A DNA stretch of 10,248 nucleotides from Rhodoferax sp. (GCA_030833685.1 JAURGS010000071.1:1-10248); one strand, 5' to 3'; shown: positions 1 through 7,651, counted from the first letter of the stretch. The notes: generated from the letters alone by a model not told the origin. Program-made: numbers and translations.

Positions 1-407
1 GACGTGTGCCCGGTTTGATCGCGGTGGTCATCTACGCCATTCCACCCGTGATTCGGTTTACCAACCTGGGTATCCGCCTGGTTGACAAAGATTTGCTCGA
101 AGCAGCAGATGCTTTTGGCTCCTCGGCCTGGCAAAAAATGCGACAGGTTCAGCTGCCCCTGGCGCTGCCGACCATCATGGCGGGAATCAACCAAACCATC
201 ATGCTGTCCTTGTCGATGGTGGTCATCGCGTCGATGATTGGTGTGCAGGGACTGGGCCAACCAGTGCTTAAGGCGATTACTAACCAGTACTTCACCATGG
301 GCTTGCTCAACGGCTTGGCCATTGTGGGTATTGCAATTGTGTTTGACCGGGCTTCCCAAGCCTACGGCAAGCGACTTCAAAAGCACCTGGAGGTCCAGCA
401 TGGCTGA
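1..407 (+). CDS. proW: ABC transporter permease, glycine betaine/proline type (5' partial)
   Basis: This is the C-terminal part of a ProW-type inner-membrane permease for glycine betaine, proline betaine or a related compatible solute; the 5' end lies outside the window and the reading frame begins at base 3. The cytoplasmic EAA loop is clear: LEAADAFG from about base 96, followed by QVQLPLALPTIMAG, which docks the permease onto the ATPase. Hydrophobic stretches before it (LIAVVIYAIPPVI) and after it (MLSLSMVVIASMIG; GLLNGLAIVGIAIVF) are membrane helices. The GTG at base 6 is internal to the frame and is not likely to be the real start. The stop overlaps the start of the ATPase gene by 8 nt, so the two are translationally coupled. 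Permease before ATPase is the reverse of the E. coli proV-proW order. The family call is firm; the exact solute is not shown by the sequence. Confidence 0.9.
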   Translation, partial: RVPGLIAVVIYAIPPVIRFTNLGIRLVDKDLLEAADAFGSSAWQKMRQVQLPLALPTIMAGINQTIMLSLSMVVIASMIGVQGLGQPVLKAITNQYFTMGLLNGLAIVGIAIVFDRASQAYGKRLQKHLEVQHG

Positions 408-1473
408 AGCCGCAACGAGTATTCAGATTCGCAAACTCTACAAGCTGTTCGGGCCGGCGCCAGACAAGTTCTTGGCAGCGGCTCAGCAGGGCATGAGCAA
501 GCAGGAGCTTCGCGACGTGCATGGCCATGTGCTGGGCTTGCGTGATATCAACATTGATATGCCGGCTGGTGGCATTCAGGTGGTGATGGGCTTGTCAGGC
601 TCTGGCAAAAGCACATTGATTCGACACATCAACCGCCTGATTGATCCGACGGCGGGTGAGGTGCTGATTCACGCCAACGGCGAAGCGCTGGATGTGGTGA
701 AGATGAGCCATACGCAGCTTTTGAATTTCCGGCGCGAGCGCACTGCCATGGTCTTTCAGAAGTTTGCCTTGTTCCCGCACCTGACGGTGCTGGAGAACGC
801 AGAGTACGGTTTACAGATTCAGCATGTGCCGCGCAAAAAGCGTCATGAGGCTTCGATGCAGTGGATCGAGCGCGTTGGCCTCAAGGGCTACGAAGGGCAC
901 TATCCCAACCAGTTGTCGGGTGGCATGCAGCAACGCGTGGGCCTGGCTCGCGCCCTGAGCAATGACGCCCCGATTCTTCTGATGGACGAAGCATTTTCAG
1001 CTTTGGATCCCTTGATACGAAGCGACATGCAGTCGGTATTGCTGGATTTGCAGCAAGAGCTTGGAAAAACCATTGTTTTCATCACCCATGATTTGGATGA
1101 AGCTTTGCGCCTGGGCGATCAGATTGCGATTTTGCGTGACGGCGAAGTGATGCAACAGGGCACGGGACAGCAAATTGTTCTCAAACCTGCAGACGACTAC
1201 ATCAGCAGCTTCGTGAAAGACGTGAACCGAGGACGGGTGATCCGTTGCAGGACACTGATGTCACCCGGCGCGCCTGTGGCCGGGCCGACGGTGGACGCCA
1301 GTCTGGTGATCGAAGAGGCAGCGCGTTTGCTCAGCAGTGAAAACCTGGAGTCTGCTAATGTGGTGAGCAGCAAGGGAAAGCACCTGGGCACACTGAGCAT
1401 GTCGGACATCATCGCCGCGATGGTGCCACCCAACGACGCTCAGGAACAACGCGAAACCGCCGACGCACTGTAA
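400..1473 (+). CDS. proV: Glycine betaine/proline ABC transporter ATP-binding protein
   Basis: This 357-aa cytoplasmic ATPase powers the adjacent permease. Visible motifs are Walker A GLSGSGKST (residues 64-72), signature LSGGMQQ (from 172), Walker B ILLMDE (192-197), and the switch histidine H230 in FITHD. The N-terminal leader before the ATPase core (KLFGPAPDKF...) is typical of ProV/OpuAA. The C-terminal tail (about 275-345) looks like one CBS domain, ending near LGTLSMSDIIAAM. E. coli ProV is about 400 aa with a longer CBS region, so this one is short. CBS modules in this family sense ionic strength or nucleotides. I chose ATG at 400 because GGAGG at 389-393 sits 6 nt upstream and because it overlaps the permease stop; the open frame reaching back to 238 is permease sequence in another frame. 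It is probably co-transcribed with the permease. Confidence 0.93.
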   Translation: MAEAATSIQIRKLYKLFGPAPDKFLAAAQQGMSKQELRDVHGHVLGLRDINIDMPAGGIQVVMGLSGSGKSTLIRHINRLIDPTAGEVLIHANGEALDVVKMSHTQLLNFRRERTAMVFQKFALFPHLTVLENAEYGLQIQHVPRKKRHEASMQWIERVGLKGYEGHYPNQLSGGMQQRVGLARALSNDAPILLMDEAFSALDPLIRSDMQSVLLDLQQELGKTIVFITHDLDEALRLGDQIAILRDGEVMQQGTGQQIVLKPADDYISSFVKDVNRGRVIRCRTLMSPGAPVAGPTVDASLVIEEAARLLSSENLESANVVSSKGKHLGTLSMSDIIAAMVPPNDAQEQRETADAL

Positions 1474-1562
1474 ACCAGCCAGGCTTTAGGCCTGGCCCCG
1501 TCGCTTGGGCAACGCCAAGTGGGGCTTAAGGGGTGTGGCTTGCCGGCTTGAGCCCAGCGCAC
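1474..1562. terminator. Convergent gap with several stem-loops (possible terminator region)
   Basis: The gap lies between proV (+) and the antiporter gene (-). It holds GCCAGGC/GCCTGGC (1478-1484 with 1490-1496, 5-nt loop). It also holds a nested hairpin, GCCCC/GGGGC (1495-1499 with 1521-1525) enclosing CTTGG/CCAAG (1504-1508 with 1515-1519). A third possible 9-bp RNA stem pairs 1522-1530 with 1547-1555, with one G-U pair, and competes with the second. No T-run follows on either strand, so classic intrinsic termination is not shown; folding or Rho-dependent ends are possible. Confidence 0.35.
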
Positions 1563-2822
1563 CTAGGCCTTGGGGCCGTCGTTTGCTTGTGCCGGGGTGA
1601 GCTCAGCGATCGGCACTTCGTAATTCGGATCAGGGCTTAGCTCATCGCCAGACCACCGAAGCGCTTTGGCGGCAATTGGCGGGCCGATCGTCTCCAACAC
1701 CGCCACCGCAGCCAGCACCACAGAGCCCACTGCGAGGCTTTGCTGCGGGAACATGGTTGCCGTTGTGTTGACCAGGCCAATAGCCAAGCCTGCCATTGGA
1801 ATCAAGAGTAGCCCCAGCGCACTGGCCTGTTGCAGTTGCATGCCTTGTTGTCTGGCAATCAAGGTAATGCCCAGCCATTTGGCAATGAAGCGGCCGAGCA
1901 CAAAGACAGCGACAGCAGGCGCGTAGTCCATCACGGAGGCTAAGTGCATGTTGGCGCCGGCGTACACAAACAAGGCAATGAAAAACAATTCAAAGCCGGG
2001 GCCAAATTCCAGATTAGCCAGCAAATCCTCGTGCTCGATGCTTCGCACCACCACGCCCAGCACCAGTGGCGCAAAGAGCACCGAAAGTTTCAAAGCCATC
2101 GCCAAGCCCAAGGTCAGGCTAACCGCACCGATTACCAAGGCCAACTGGTATTGGTGCGCAGCCTGCGTCAACTTGGCCGCCCGATGCAAGACAAAACCGA
2201 CGATCAGTCCCACCACCACAGATCCCAGCAGTGAGTAGGCGGGGCCGCCCAAAACGGTGCTCAGCGGCGCATTGGCTTCGCGGTACAACAGTGGCAGGAG
2301 CGCTGAAAAAATCAAAAATGCAAAAACATTGTTTAAGGCGACCAGGCGTTTGGCGCGTTCGGTGACGGGGCCTTTGGCACCGACTTCGTGGGCAACGTGA
2401 ATCAAAACCGCAGGGGAAGATGAAACTGCCAATGCGGCAATCACCGCTGCGGTGAGCGTGCCCAAGTCCAGCATCACCATACCCAGGTACACCGTTACAA
2501 AGGTCAGGGCACTCTCGGCCAGCGAGGCCAGTACCAACGGGCGATCACGCACCAGTTGTTTCATGTCCAGGGTCAAGCCCAGGCGGTAGAGGATAAGACC
2601 GAGCGCCACATCGATGATGATGCGCGACTGCGCGAGTGTCTCTGCTCCGACCAAATTGAAGACATTAGGCCCTGCGAGCAGGCCCACAATCATGAACCCG
2701 GTAATACTGGGCAGCCATGGCCACCGGTGCGTCAGGTAGCCGCCGATGACCCCGCAAAGCAAAAGTACGCCAAAAAAGAAAAGCGTGTTGTATGCCAAGG
2801 GCAGAGTGGGTAGAAATTCCAT
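1563..2822 (-). CDS. CPA2-family cation:proton antiporter (KefB/NapA-like membrane domain)
   Basis: This polytopic inner-membrane protein of the Na_H_Exchanger family probably exchanges K+ or Na+ for H+. About a dozen hydrophobic helices fill the chain, with landmarks such as LPSITGFMIVGLLAGP near the N-terminus, LGLILYRLGLTLDM, and AVSSSPAVLIHVAHEVGA. At about 419 aa it has the membrane domain only: there is no TrkA-N/RCK or KTN domain as in full KefB/KefC, just a short acidic tail. Where CPA members normally carry ND, DD or QD in the core helix, this reads ALNNVFAF (N164-N165 from the ATG start), so the usual carboxylate seems absent. Start choice: ATG at 2822 lies about 27 nt below a possible TAAAAT -10 box; a GTG at 2840 adds six residues. 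Neither start has a good Shine-Dalgarno. It lies downstream of nfeD-qmcA on the same strand, separated from qmcA by about 140 nt. Confidence 0.85.
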   Translation of the reverse strand: MEFLPTLPLAYNTLFFFGVLLLCGVIGGYLTHRWPWLPSITGFMIVGLLAGPNVFNLVGAETLAQSRIIIDVALGLILYRLGLTLDMKQLVRDRPLVLASLAESALTFVTVYLGMVMLDLGTLTAAVIAALAVSSSPAVLIHVAHEVGAKGPVTERAKRLVALNNVFAFLIFSALLPLLYREANAPLSTVLGGPAYSLLGSVVVGLIVGFVLHRAAKLTQAAHQYQLALVIGAVSLTLGLAMALKLSVLFAPLVLGVVVRSIEHEDLLANLEFGPGFELFFIALFVYAGANMHLASVMDYAPAVAVFVLGRFIAKWLGITLIARQQGMQLQQASALGLLLIPMAGLAIGLVNTTATMFPQQSLAVGSVVLAAVAVLETIGPPIAAKALRWSGDELSPDPNYEVPIAELTPAQANDGPKA

Positions 2823-2855
2823 AGGAGAGGGTAGGCTCACTGAGCGTGGCCGGCG

Positions 2856-2861
2856 ATTTTA
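2856..2861 (-). promoter_or_regulatory. Possible -10 box for the antiporter gene
   Basis: On the minus strand this reads TAAAAT, close to TATAAT, and would start a short leader ahead of the antiporter gene. No recognisable -35 element lies 16-18 nt upstream, so this is only a weak candidate. Confidence 0.25.
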
Positions 2862-2883
2862 GGTTGGCCAGGTACTGGGCAGG

Positions 2884-2925
2884 GGTTTGGCACAAGGCCA
2901 AACCTGTGGCGCTGACGACCGCCAC
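2884..2925. repeat. Two adjacent stem-loops between qmcA and the antiporter gene
   Basis: GGTTTGGC (2884-2891) pairs perfectly with GCCAAACC (2897-2904) around a 5-nt loop. Next to it, GTGGCG (2906-2911) pairs with CGCCAC (2920-2925) around an 8-nt loop. On the minus strand they come after the qmcA stop, so they could end or stabilise the nfeD-qmcA transcript. No T-run follows, so an intrinsic terminator is not proven. Confidence 0.45.
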
Positions 2926-2962
2926 GGTGCGAGCCGAGGTCGGTCTTGGCAGGCGCGTTTTG

Positions 2963-3883
2963 TTAACTGGAAGCCGGCTTGATTCTCGTCATTTGCATGG
3001 CCGAGGTCAGCAGGCTGGCAACCTCGCTCATATTGCTGGGAACGATCAAGGTGGTTGTCGCATCAGCGGCAACGTTGGCATAAGCTTCAACCGCTTTCTC
3101 AGCCACCTTAAGTTGAACCGCTTGCTCACCACCAGGCTGCGAAATTGCCGCGGCAACACGCTCAATGGCCTGTGCAGCTGCCTCAGCAACTGCGATCACG
3201 GCAGCGGCTTCACCCTGCGCTTTGTTGATGATGGCTTGCTTCTCCCCTTCAGAACGCGCGATAAACGCTTCGCGCTCACCCGAGGCGATGTTGATCTGCT
3301 CTTGCCTGCGCCCTTCAGAGGCAGCAATCAAGGCGCGCTTTTCACGCTCTGCCGTGATCTGTGCTTGCATGGCATGAAGAATCTCTTTGGGCGGAGTCAG
3401 GTCCTTGATCTCATAGCGCAAGACTTTGACACCCCAGTTCAGGGCAGCCTCGTCAATGGCAGCGACCACCTGGGCGTTGATGATGTCGCGTTCCTCGAAT
3501 GTCTTGTCCAATTCGAGTTTGCCGATCACCGAACGTAAGCTGGTTTGGGCCAGCTGCGACACCGCCATGATGTAGTTACTTGAGCCGTAGCTGGCTCGCA
3601 TGGCGTCGGTCACCTGGTAGTAAAGAATGCCATCAACCTGTAGCTGGGTGTTGTCCCGGGTGATGCAGACCTGGCTGGGAATGTCCAGAGGCACTTCCTT
3701 TAAAAGGTGCTTGTAAGCGACCTTGTCAATGAAGGGAACCAGAAAGTTCAGCCCGGGACTCAAGGTACCGCTGTATTTACCCAGCCGCTCCACTACCCAG
3801 GCGTGCTGTTGTGGCACCACCTTGACCGACTGCGATACAAAAATAACTGCAATGACAAATAGAACAACTGCGATTTCCATCAT
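2963..3883 (-). CDS. qmcA: SPFH/stomatin-family membrane protein, QmcA-like
   Basis: This 306-aa inner-membrane protein of the stomatin/prohibitin (SPFH, band 7) superfamily belongs to a group that forms large oligomers at membrane microdomains and is linked to membrane protein quality control. One N-terminal helix (about residues 4-18, AVVLFVIAVIFVSQ) anchors it. The SPFH core follows (about 20-185), starting VVPQQHAWVVERLGKY and including SPGLNFLVPFID and VCITRDNTQLQVDG. After it comes an Ala/Glu-rich coiled-coil stretch with repeated SEG-type motifs (ASEGRRQEQ, ARSEGEKQA), then the tail. The gene follows nfeD by 25 nt, the usual stomatin/NfeD partner layout. The start is MM: AAGGA lies only 3 nt from the first ATG (3883) but 6 nt from the second (3880), so the second is the likelier initiator. 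The family is certain; the physiological role in this organism is not. Confidence 0.93.
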   Translation of the reverse strand: MMEIAVVLFVIAVIFVSQSVKVVPQQHAWVVERLGKYSGTLSPGLNFLVPFIDKVAYKHLLKEVPLDIPSQVCITRDNTQLQVDGILYYQVTDAMRASYGSSNYIMAVSQLAQTSLRSVIGKLELDKTFEERDIINAQVVAAIDEAALNWGVKVLRYEIKDLTPPKEILHAMQAQITAEREKRALIAASEGRRQEQINIASGEREAFIARSEGEKQAIINKAQGEAAAVIAVAEAAAQAIERVAAAISQPGGEQAVQLKVAEKAVEAYANVAADATTTLIVPSNMSEVASLLTSAMQMTRIKPASS

Positions 3884-3908
3884 GATTCCTTATTGATTCT
3901 GCTGATTC

Positions 3909-4343
3909 TTATTGGGCTTCAAGCTTGGCCACATGCAGGCGGTTACCAACCACCTCTTTGATCACAAAGTGCCCTGGCTCAGCGATCTGGTCGGCCATCA
4001 GCACCGCTTCCCACTGTGCGCCCCTGTACTTCACGCTGGCCGTGCGGTCATCGCGCCAGGCAGTGACCTGAACCGACTCGCCCAGATCAAGCGTCACTTG
4101 GTGGCGGGGATCCTCCAATGCCTTGGCGCCCTGGCGCAGTCGGTAGCGCCGCCACACCATCACCGATGCGCCGCCAACAATCGCAGCGCTGGTCCATTGC
4201 CAGTGTGGGGGCCAGCCCAGGTGTGCGCTGAGTGCCGCGGCCATCATTCCGCCTGCCAACATGAGCAAGTAAAACGTTCCGCTGACCAGCTCGGCGGCAA
4301 CCAGAACACCAGCAGCAAGCCACCAGTATGTTGAGTCCTCCAT
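3909..4343 (-). CDS. NfeD-like membrane protein (short form, OB-fold tail)
   Basis: This 144-aa protein has about three N-terminal membrane helices (residues about 6-65, including WWLAAGVLVAAELVSGTFYLL and SAAIVGGASVMVW). A basic linker (RRYRLRQ) leads to a soluble C-terminal OB-fold domain (about 82-142) with LGESVQVTAWRDD, ASVKYRGAQWEAV and a VVGNRLHVAK ending. It lacks the ClpP-like serine protease domain of long NfeD proteins, which makes it the short YbbJ type. These proteins work with the SPFH protein encoded next door, and the partner gene qmcA follows by 25 nt in the same direction. The ATG start is well supported by GGAGG ending 6 nt upstream. It is the first gene of the minus-strand group and is divergent from the decarboxylase gene. 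Confidence 0.9.
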   Translation of the reverse strand: MEDSTYWWLAAGVLVAAELVSGTFYLLMLAGGMMAAALSAHLGWPPHWQWTSAAIVGGASVMVWRRYRLRQGAKALEDPRHQVTLDLGESVQVTAWRDDRTASVKYRGAQWEAVLMADQIAEPGHFVIKEVVGNRLHVAKLEAQ

Positions 4344-4467
4344 GTCAGTCCTCCGTGCTCGTCTAAGTGCCTCGATTTTGCGACCAAATCGGCTTTGCTC
4401 GCCAAAGTGCTGGGATTAGTCCTTACACTTTGCAATGTGTCGCTCCACCACAGGTATGCATGCAACC
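4344..4467. promoter_or_regulatory. Divergent intergenic region between nfeD-like and decarboxylase genes
   Basis: This 124-nt gap must hold promoters for both divergent genes. The nfeD Shine-Dalgarno (GGAGG, minus strand) lies just beside its ATG. I find no convincing -35/-10 pair on either strand; TACACT near 4424 is at most a weak plus-strand -10. Confidence 0.3.
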
Positions 4468-6756
4468 ATGAAATTTAGATTCCCGATTGTCATCATCGAC
4501 GAAGACTACCGTTCCGAGAATACTTCTGGGCTGGGCATACGTGCACTGGCACAGGCGATTGAATCCGAGGGATTTGAAGTTCTCGGCGTCACCAGCTACG
4601 GCGACCTGAGTCAATTCGCGCAGCAACAAAGTCGTGCCAGCGCTTTTATTTTGTCCATTGATGACGAGGAGTTCACCCAGGGTCCTGATCTCGATCCGGC
4701 TGTGCTGAACTTGCGGCACTTTATTGAGGAGGTTCGCCGAAAAAATCTTGAAGTTCCAATTTATATCTACGGCGAGACCAAGACCTCGCGGCACTTGCCC
4801 AACGACGTGTTGCGCGAGTTGCACGGTTTCATCCACATGTTCGAGGACACGCCAGAGTTTGTTGCGCGTCATATTATTCGAGAGGCCAAGAGCTACCTCG
4901 AGGGCGTACAACCCCCATTTTTTCGGGCTTTGCTGGACTATGCAGAGGATGGGTCTTACAGCTGGCACTGCCCGGGCCACTCGGGTGGTGTTGCTTTCCT
5001 GAAGAGTCCGGTTGGGCAGATGTACCACCAGTTTTATGGCGAGAACATGCTGCGTGCTGACGTCTGTAACGCGGTGGAAGAGCTTGGCCAGTTGCTTGAC
5101 CATGACGGGGCTATTGGGCAAAGCGAGCGCAATGCTGCCCGAATTTTTAATGCGGATCACTGTTTCTTTGTGACCAACGGGACGTCAACCAGCAACAAGA
5201 TGGTCTGGCACCACGCGGTTGCACCAGACGATGTGGTGGTGGTTGACCGCAACTGCCACAAATCGATTCTTCATGCGATCACCATGACCGGCTCGATTCC
5301 GGTGTTCCTGCGGCCTACGCGCAATCATTTCGGCATTATTGGCCCTATACCCAAGAGTGAATTTGAGCCCGCCAGCATCAAAGCAAAAATCAAGGCCAAC
5401 CCATTGATCAAGGAGCGTCTCGGCAGTGTGGACCTCGATGCGCTGCGCCCGCGCATCTTGACACTCACCCAGTCCACCTACGACGGTGTCCTCTACAACA
5501 CCCAAACCATTAAGTCGATGGTCGATGGTTACGTGGAGAACATTCACTTCGATGAGGCCTGGTTGCCGCACGCTGGGTTTCATCCCATGTACGGACAGTT
5601 CCATGCCATGGGCAAGAACCGGCCGCGGCCTCGCAAGGCCATGGTCTACGCCACACAATCGATTCACAAGTTGCTCGCCGGCATCAGCCAGGCCAGCCAT
5701 GATTTGGTGCAGGACTCGAAAACCGTCAAGCTCGACAAACACCTGTTTAACGAGGCCTACTTGATGCACACCAGCACTTCGCCGCAGTACAGCATCATTG
5801 CCAGTTGCGACGTGGCTGCAGCCATGATGGAGCCCCCAGGCGGCACAGCCCTGGTTGAAGAAAGCATTGCAGAAGCGCTGGATTTCAGGCGAGCCATGCG
5901 CAAGGTTGACCAGGACTATGGCGACGACTGGTGGTTCAAGGTTTGGGGCCCGGACTATCTGGCAGAAGAGGGCATTGGCGAAGCGGACGACTGGGTCATC
6001 AAAGGCGAGGCGCGCAATAACAAGTCGAGCGCAAACTGGCATGGGTTTGGCAAGCTCGCCTCGGGCTTTAACATGCTCGACCCCATCAAGTCGACGATTG
6101 TCACGCCAGGGTTGGACCTTAACGGCAAGTTTGCGCGTACTGGTATTCCCGCCTCGATCGTGACCAAGTTTCTGGCCGAGCACGGTGTGGTGGTGGAAAA
6201 GACGGGGCTTTACAGCTTTTTCATCATGTTCACGATTGGTATTACCAAGGGACGCTGGAACAGCATGGTGACGGCCCTGCAACAGTTCAAAGACGACTTT
6301 GAGAAAAACCAGCCGATGTGGCGGGTGATGCCTGAGTTTTGTCAGAAATACCCGCAATACGAGTCCTATGGCCTGGCCGATTTATGCCAACACGTGCACC
6401 AGTTGTACGCCCGGTATGACATTGCGCGCCTGACCACCGAGATGTACCTTAGCACCCTGACGCCAGCGATGAAGCCCAGTGATGCCTACGCTCATATTGC
6501 ATTGCGCAAGACCGACCGTGTTGAGATCGACCATCTCGAAGGGCGCATCACCGTGGGCTTGGTCACGCCCTATCCGCCCGGTATTCCGCTTTTAATCCCC
6601 GGCGAGGTTTTTAACCGCAAGATTGTTGACTACCTGAAGTTCTCCCGGGAGTTCAACGCGCAGTGCCCCGGTTTCGAGACAGACATTCACGGACTGGTGG
6701 AAGAAACCGACGCGACTGGCACGCGGCGCTACTACGCCGACTGCGTCCGAAACTGA
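4468..6756 (+). CDS. PLP-dependent Orn/Lys/Arg decarboxylase (fold type I)
   Basis: This large cytoplasmic amino-acid decarboxylase (762 aa) removes CO2 from a basic amino acid to give a polyamine or diamine and consumes a proton, a reaction used in acid resistance and polyamine supply. The domains are: N-terminal receiver-like wing (about 1-130, starting FPIVIIDED); PLP core with H264 in DRNCHKS, D362 in HFDEAW and the Schiff-base lysine K401 in QSIHKLLAG; and a C-terminal domain (about 620-750) ending near GFETDIHG. Substrate is unresolved: as I recall the E. coli enzymes, HFDEAW is AdiA-like (arginine), whereas GIPASIV, VVEKTG and GFETDIHG are closer to CadA/LdcI (lysine). An open frame extends to ATG 4435, but FRFPIVIIDED beginning at the MKF ATG (4468) fits the family start, and no start has a good Shine-Dalgarno. 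No cognate antiporter gene is adjacent. Confidence 0.93.
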   Translation: MKFRFPIVIIDEDYRSENTSGLGIRALAQAIESEGFEVLGVTSYGDLSQFAQQQSRASAFILSIDDEEFTQGPDLDPAVLNLRHFIEEVRRKNLEVPIYIYGETKTSRHLPNDVLRELHGFIHMFEDTPEFVARHIIREAKSYLEGVQPPFFRALLDYAEDGSYSWHCPGHSGGVAFLKSPVGQMYHQFYGENMLRADVCNAVEELGQLLDHDGAIGQSERNAARIFNADHCFFVTNGTSTSNKMVWHHAVAPDDVVVVDRNCHKSILHAITMTGSIPVFLRPTRNHFGIIGPIPKSEFEPASIKAKIKANPLIKERLGSVDLDALRPRILTLTQSTYDGVLYNTQTIKSMVDGYVENIHFDEAWLPHAGFHPMYGQFHAMGKNRPRPRKAMVYATQSIHKLLAGISQASHDLVQDSKTVKLDKHLFNEAYLMHTSTSPQYSIIASCDVAAAMMEPPGGTALVEESIAEALDFRRAMRKVDQDYGDDWWFKVWGPDYLAEEGIGEADDWVIKGEARNNKSSANWHGFGKLASGFNMLDPIKSTIVTPGLDLNGKFARTGIPASIVTKFLAEHGVVVEKTGLYSFFIMFTIGITKGRWNSMVTALQQFKDDFEKNQPMWRVMPEFCQKYPQYESYGLADLCQHVHQLYARYDIARLTTEMYLSTLTPAMKPSDAYAHIALRKTDRVEIDHLEGRITVGLVTPYPPGIPLLIPGEVFNRKIVDYLKFSREFNAQCPGFETDIHGLVEETDATGTRRYYADCVRN

Positions 6757-6811
6757 GATCGCTGGTGCCGGGCTTTGGACGGCATGGCGTCGGGCCGCGC
6801 AAAGCGCAGGC

Positions 6812-7610
6812 TCAGGCGCCTGGAGGCTGCTCCACCACGGCCACCGCGGTTTGACTTACGCCGCAGTCAACGTAGGAGATCTGCCCGGTCACACCCGAGG
6901 CCAGGTCGCTAAGCAGGAATGCTGCCACGTTACCCACCTCATCAATCGTCACATTGCGTTTGAGTGGGGAGGCCCTGGCGGCCATCGCCCAGCAATCGGC
7001 CAAAGTCTTTGATGCCGCTGGCTGCCAAGGTTTTGATCGCACCTGCGCTGACGCCATTGACGCGGATGCCACGTGCGCCGACCGCATCAGCCAGGTAACG
7101 CACGGACGACTCCAACGAGGCCTTTGCCAGACCCATGGTGTTGTAGCTTGGGACAACGCGAACGCCACCCAAATACGATAGCGTGAGCAAGGAGGCGGTG
7201 TCGCTCAGGAACGGTAACGCTGCTTTGGCCATGGCCGGAAAACTGTAGGCGCTGATATCGTGCGCTATGCGGAAGTTCTCGCGGGTAAGGCCGTCAAGAA
7301 AGTTGCCCGCGATCGCCTCACGGGGCGCAAAACCAATGCTGTGCACGAAACCATCAAACTTGGGCCAGTGGGAGGCCAGGTCACTGAAGAGCCGCTCTAT
7401 TTGCGCGTCTTCGGCTACGTCGCAGTCGAACAGTAACGAGGAGTTGAAATCGGCCGCCAGTTCAGTGATTCTGTCCTTGAAACGCTCGCCCACGTAGCTG
7501 AAGGCCAACTCTGCGCCCTGGCTGTGGCACGCCTTGGCAATGCCGTAGGCGATCGATCGGTTCGACAGCACACCCGTGATCAACAACTTTTTACCGGCCA
7601 AAAATCCCAT
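6812..7610 (-). pseudogene. fabI: Enoyl-[acyl-carrier-protein] reductase FabI, frameshifted
   Basis: FabI uses NADH to reduce enoyl-ACP in the last step of each fatty-acid elongation cycle. The N-terminal 207 or so residues are intact: MGFLAGKK start, CDVAEDA, WPKFDGFVHSIGFAP, catalytic Y146 (LSYLG), Y156 and K163 (YNTMGLAK), in the same numbering as E. coli. After GIKDFGRLL the frame runs into GDGRQG and stops at about residue 222, while the rest of the protein (SPLKRNVTIDEVGNVAAFLLSDL...) continues in the next frame. Removing one base, probably a G of the GGG at 6988-6990, joins them as GRLLAMAARASPLKR and gives 265 aa, close to the 262 of E. coli. The usual VDGGF near the end reads VDCGV. 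The ATG at 7610 is preceded by GAGGGG; a GTG at 7616 is less likely. This is a real pseudogene or a sequencing/assembly error. Confidence 0.85.
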
Positions 7611-7638
7611 TTCCACCCCTCAAGAATCATTCCAAACA

Positions 7639-7651
7639 CGACACCGTGTCG
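7639..7651. promoter_or_regulatory. Perfect short palindrome upstream of fabI
   Basis: CGACAC and GTGTCG flank a single central C, about 29 nt upstream of the fabI ATG. The position and symmetry would suit a regulator site in the fabI promoter region, but 6-bp arms can arise by chance and I know no named regulator for it. Confidence 0.2.

Noticed and set aside
2846..3538. A 230-codon plus-strand frame over qmcA
   Set aside because: It is opposite the well-supported SPFH gene and has no family resemblance.
5185..6357. A 390-codon open frame antisense to the decarboxylase
   Set aside because: No domain and a composition typical of an antisense shadow; the plus-strand decarboxylase is certain here.
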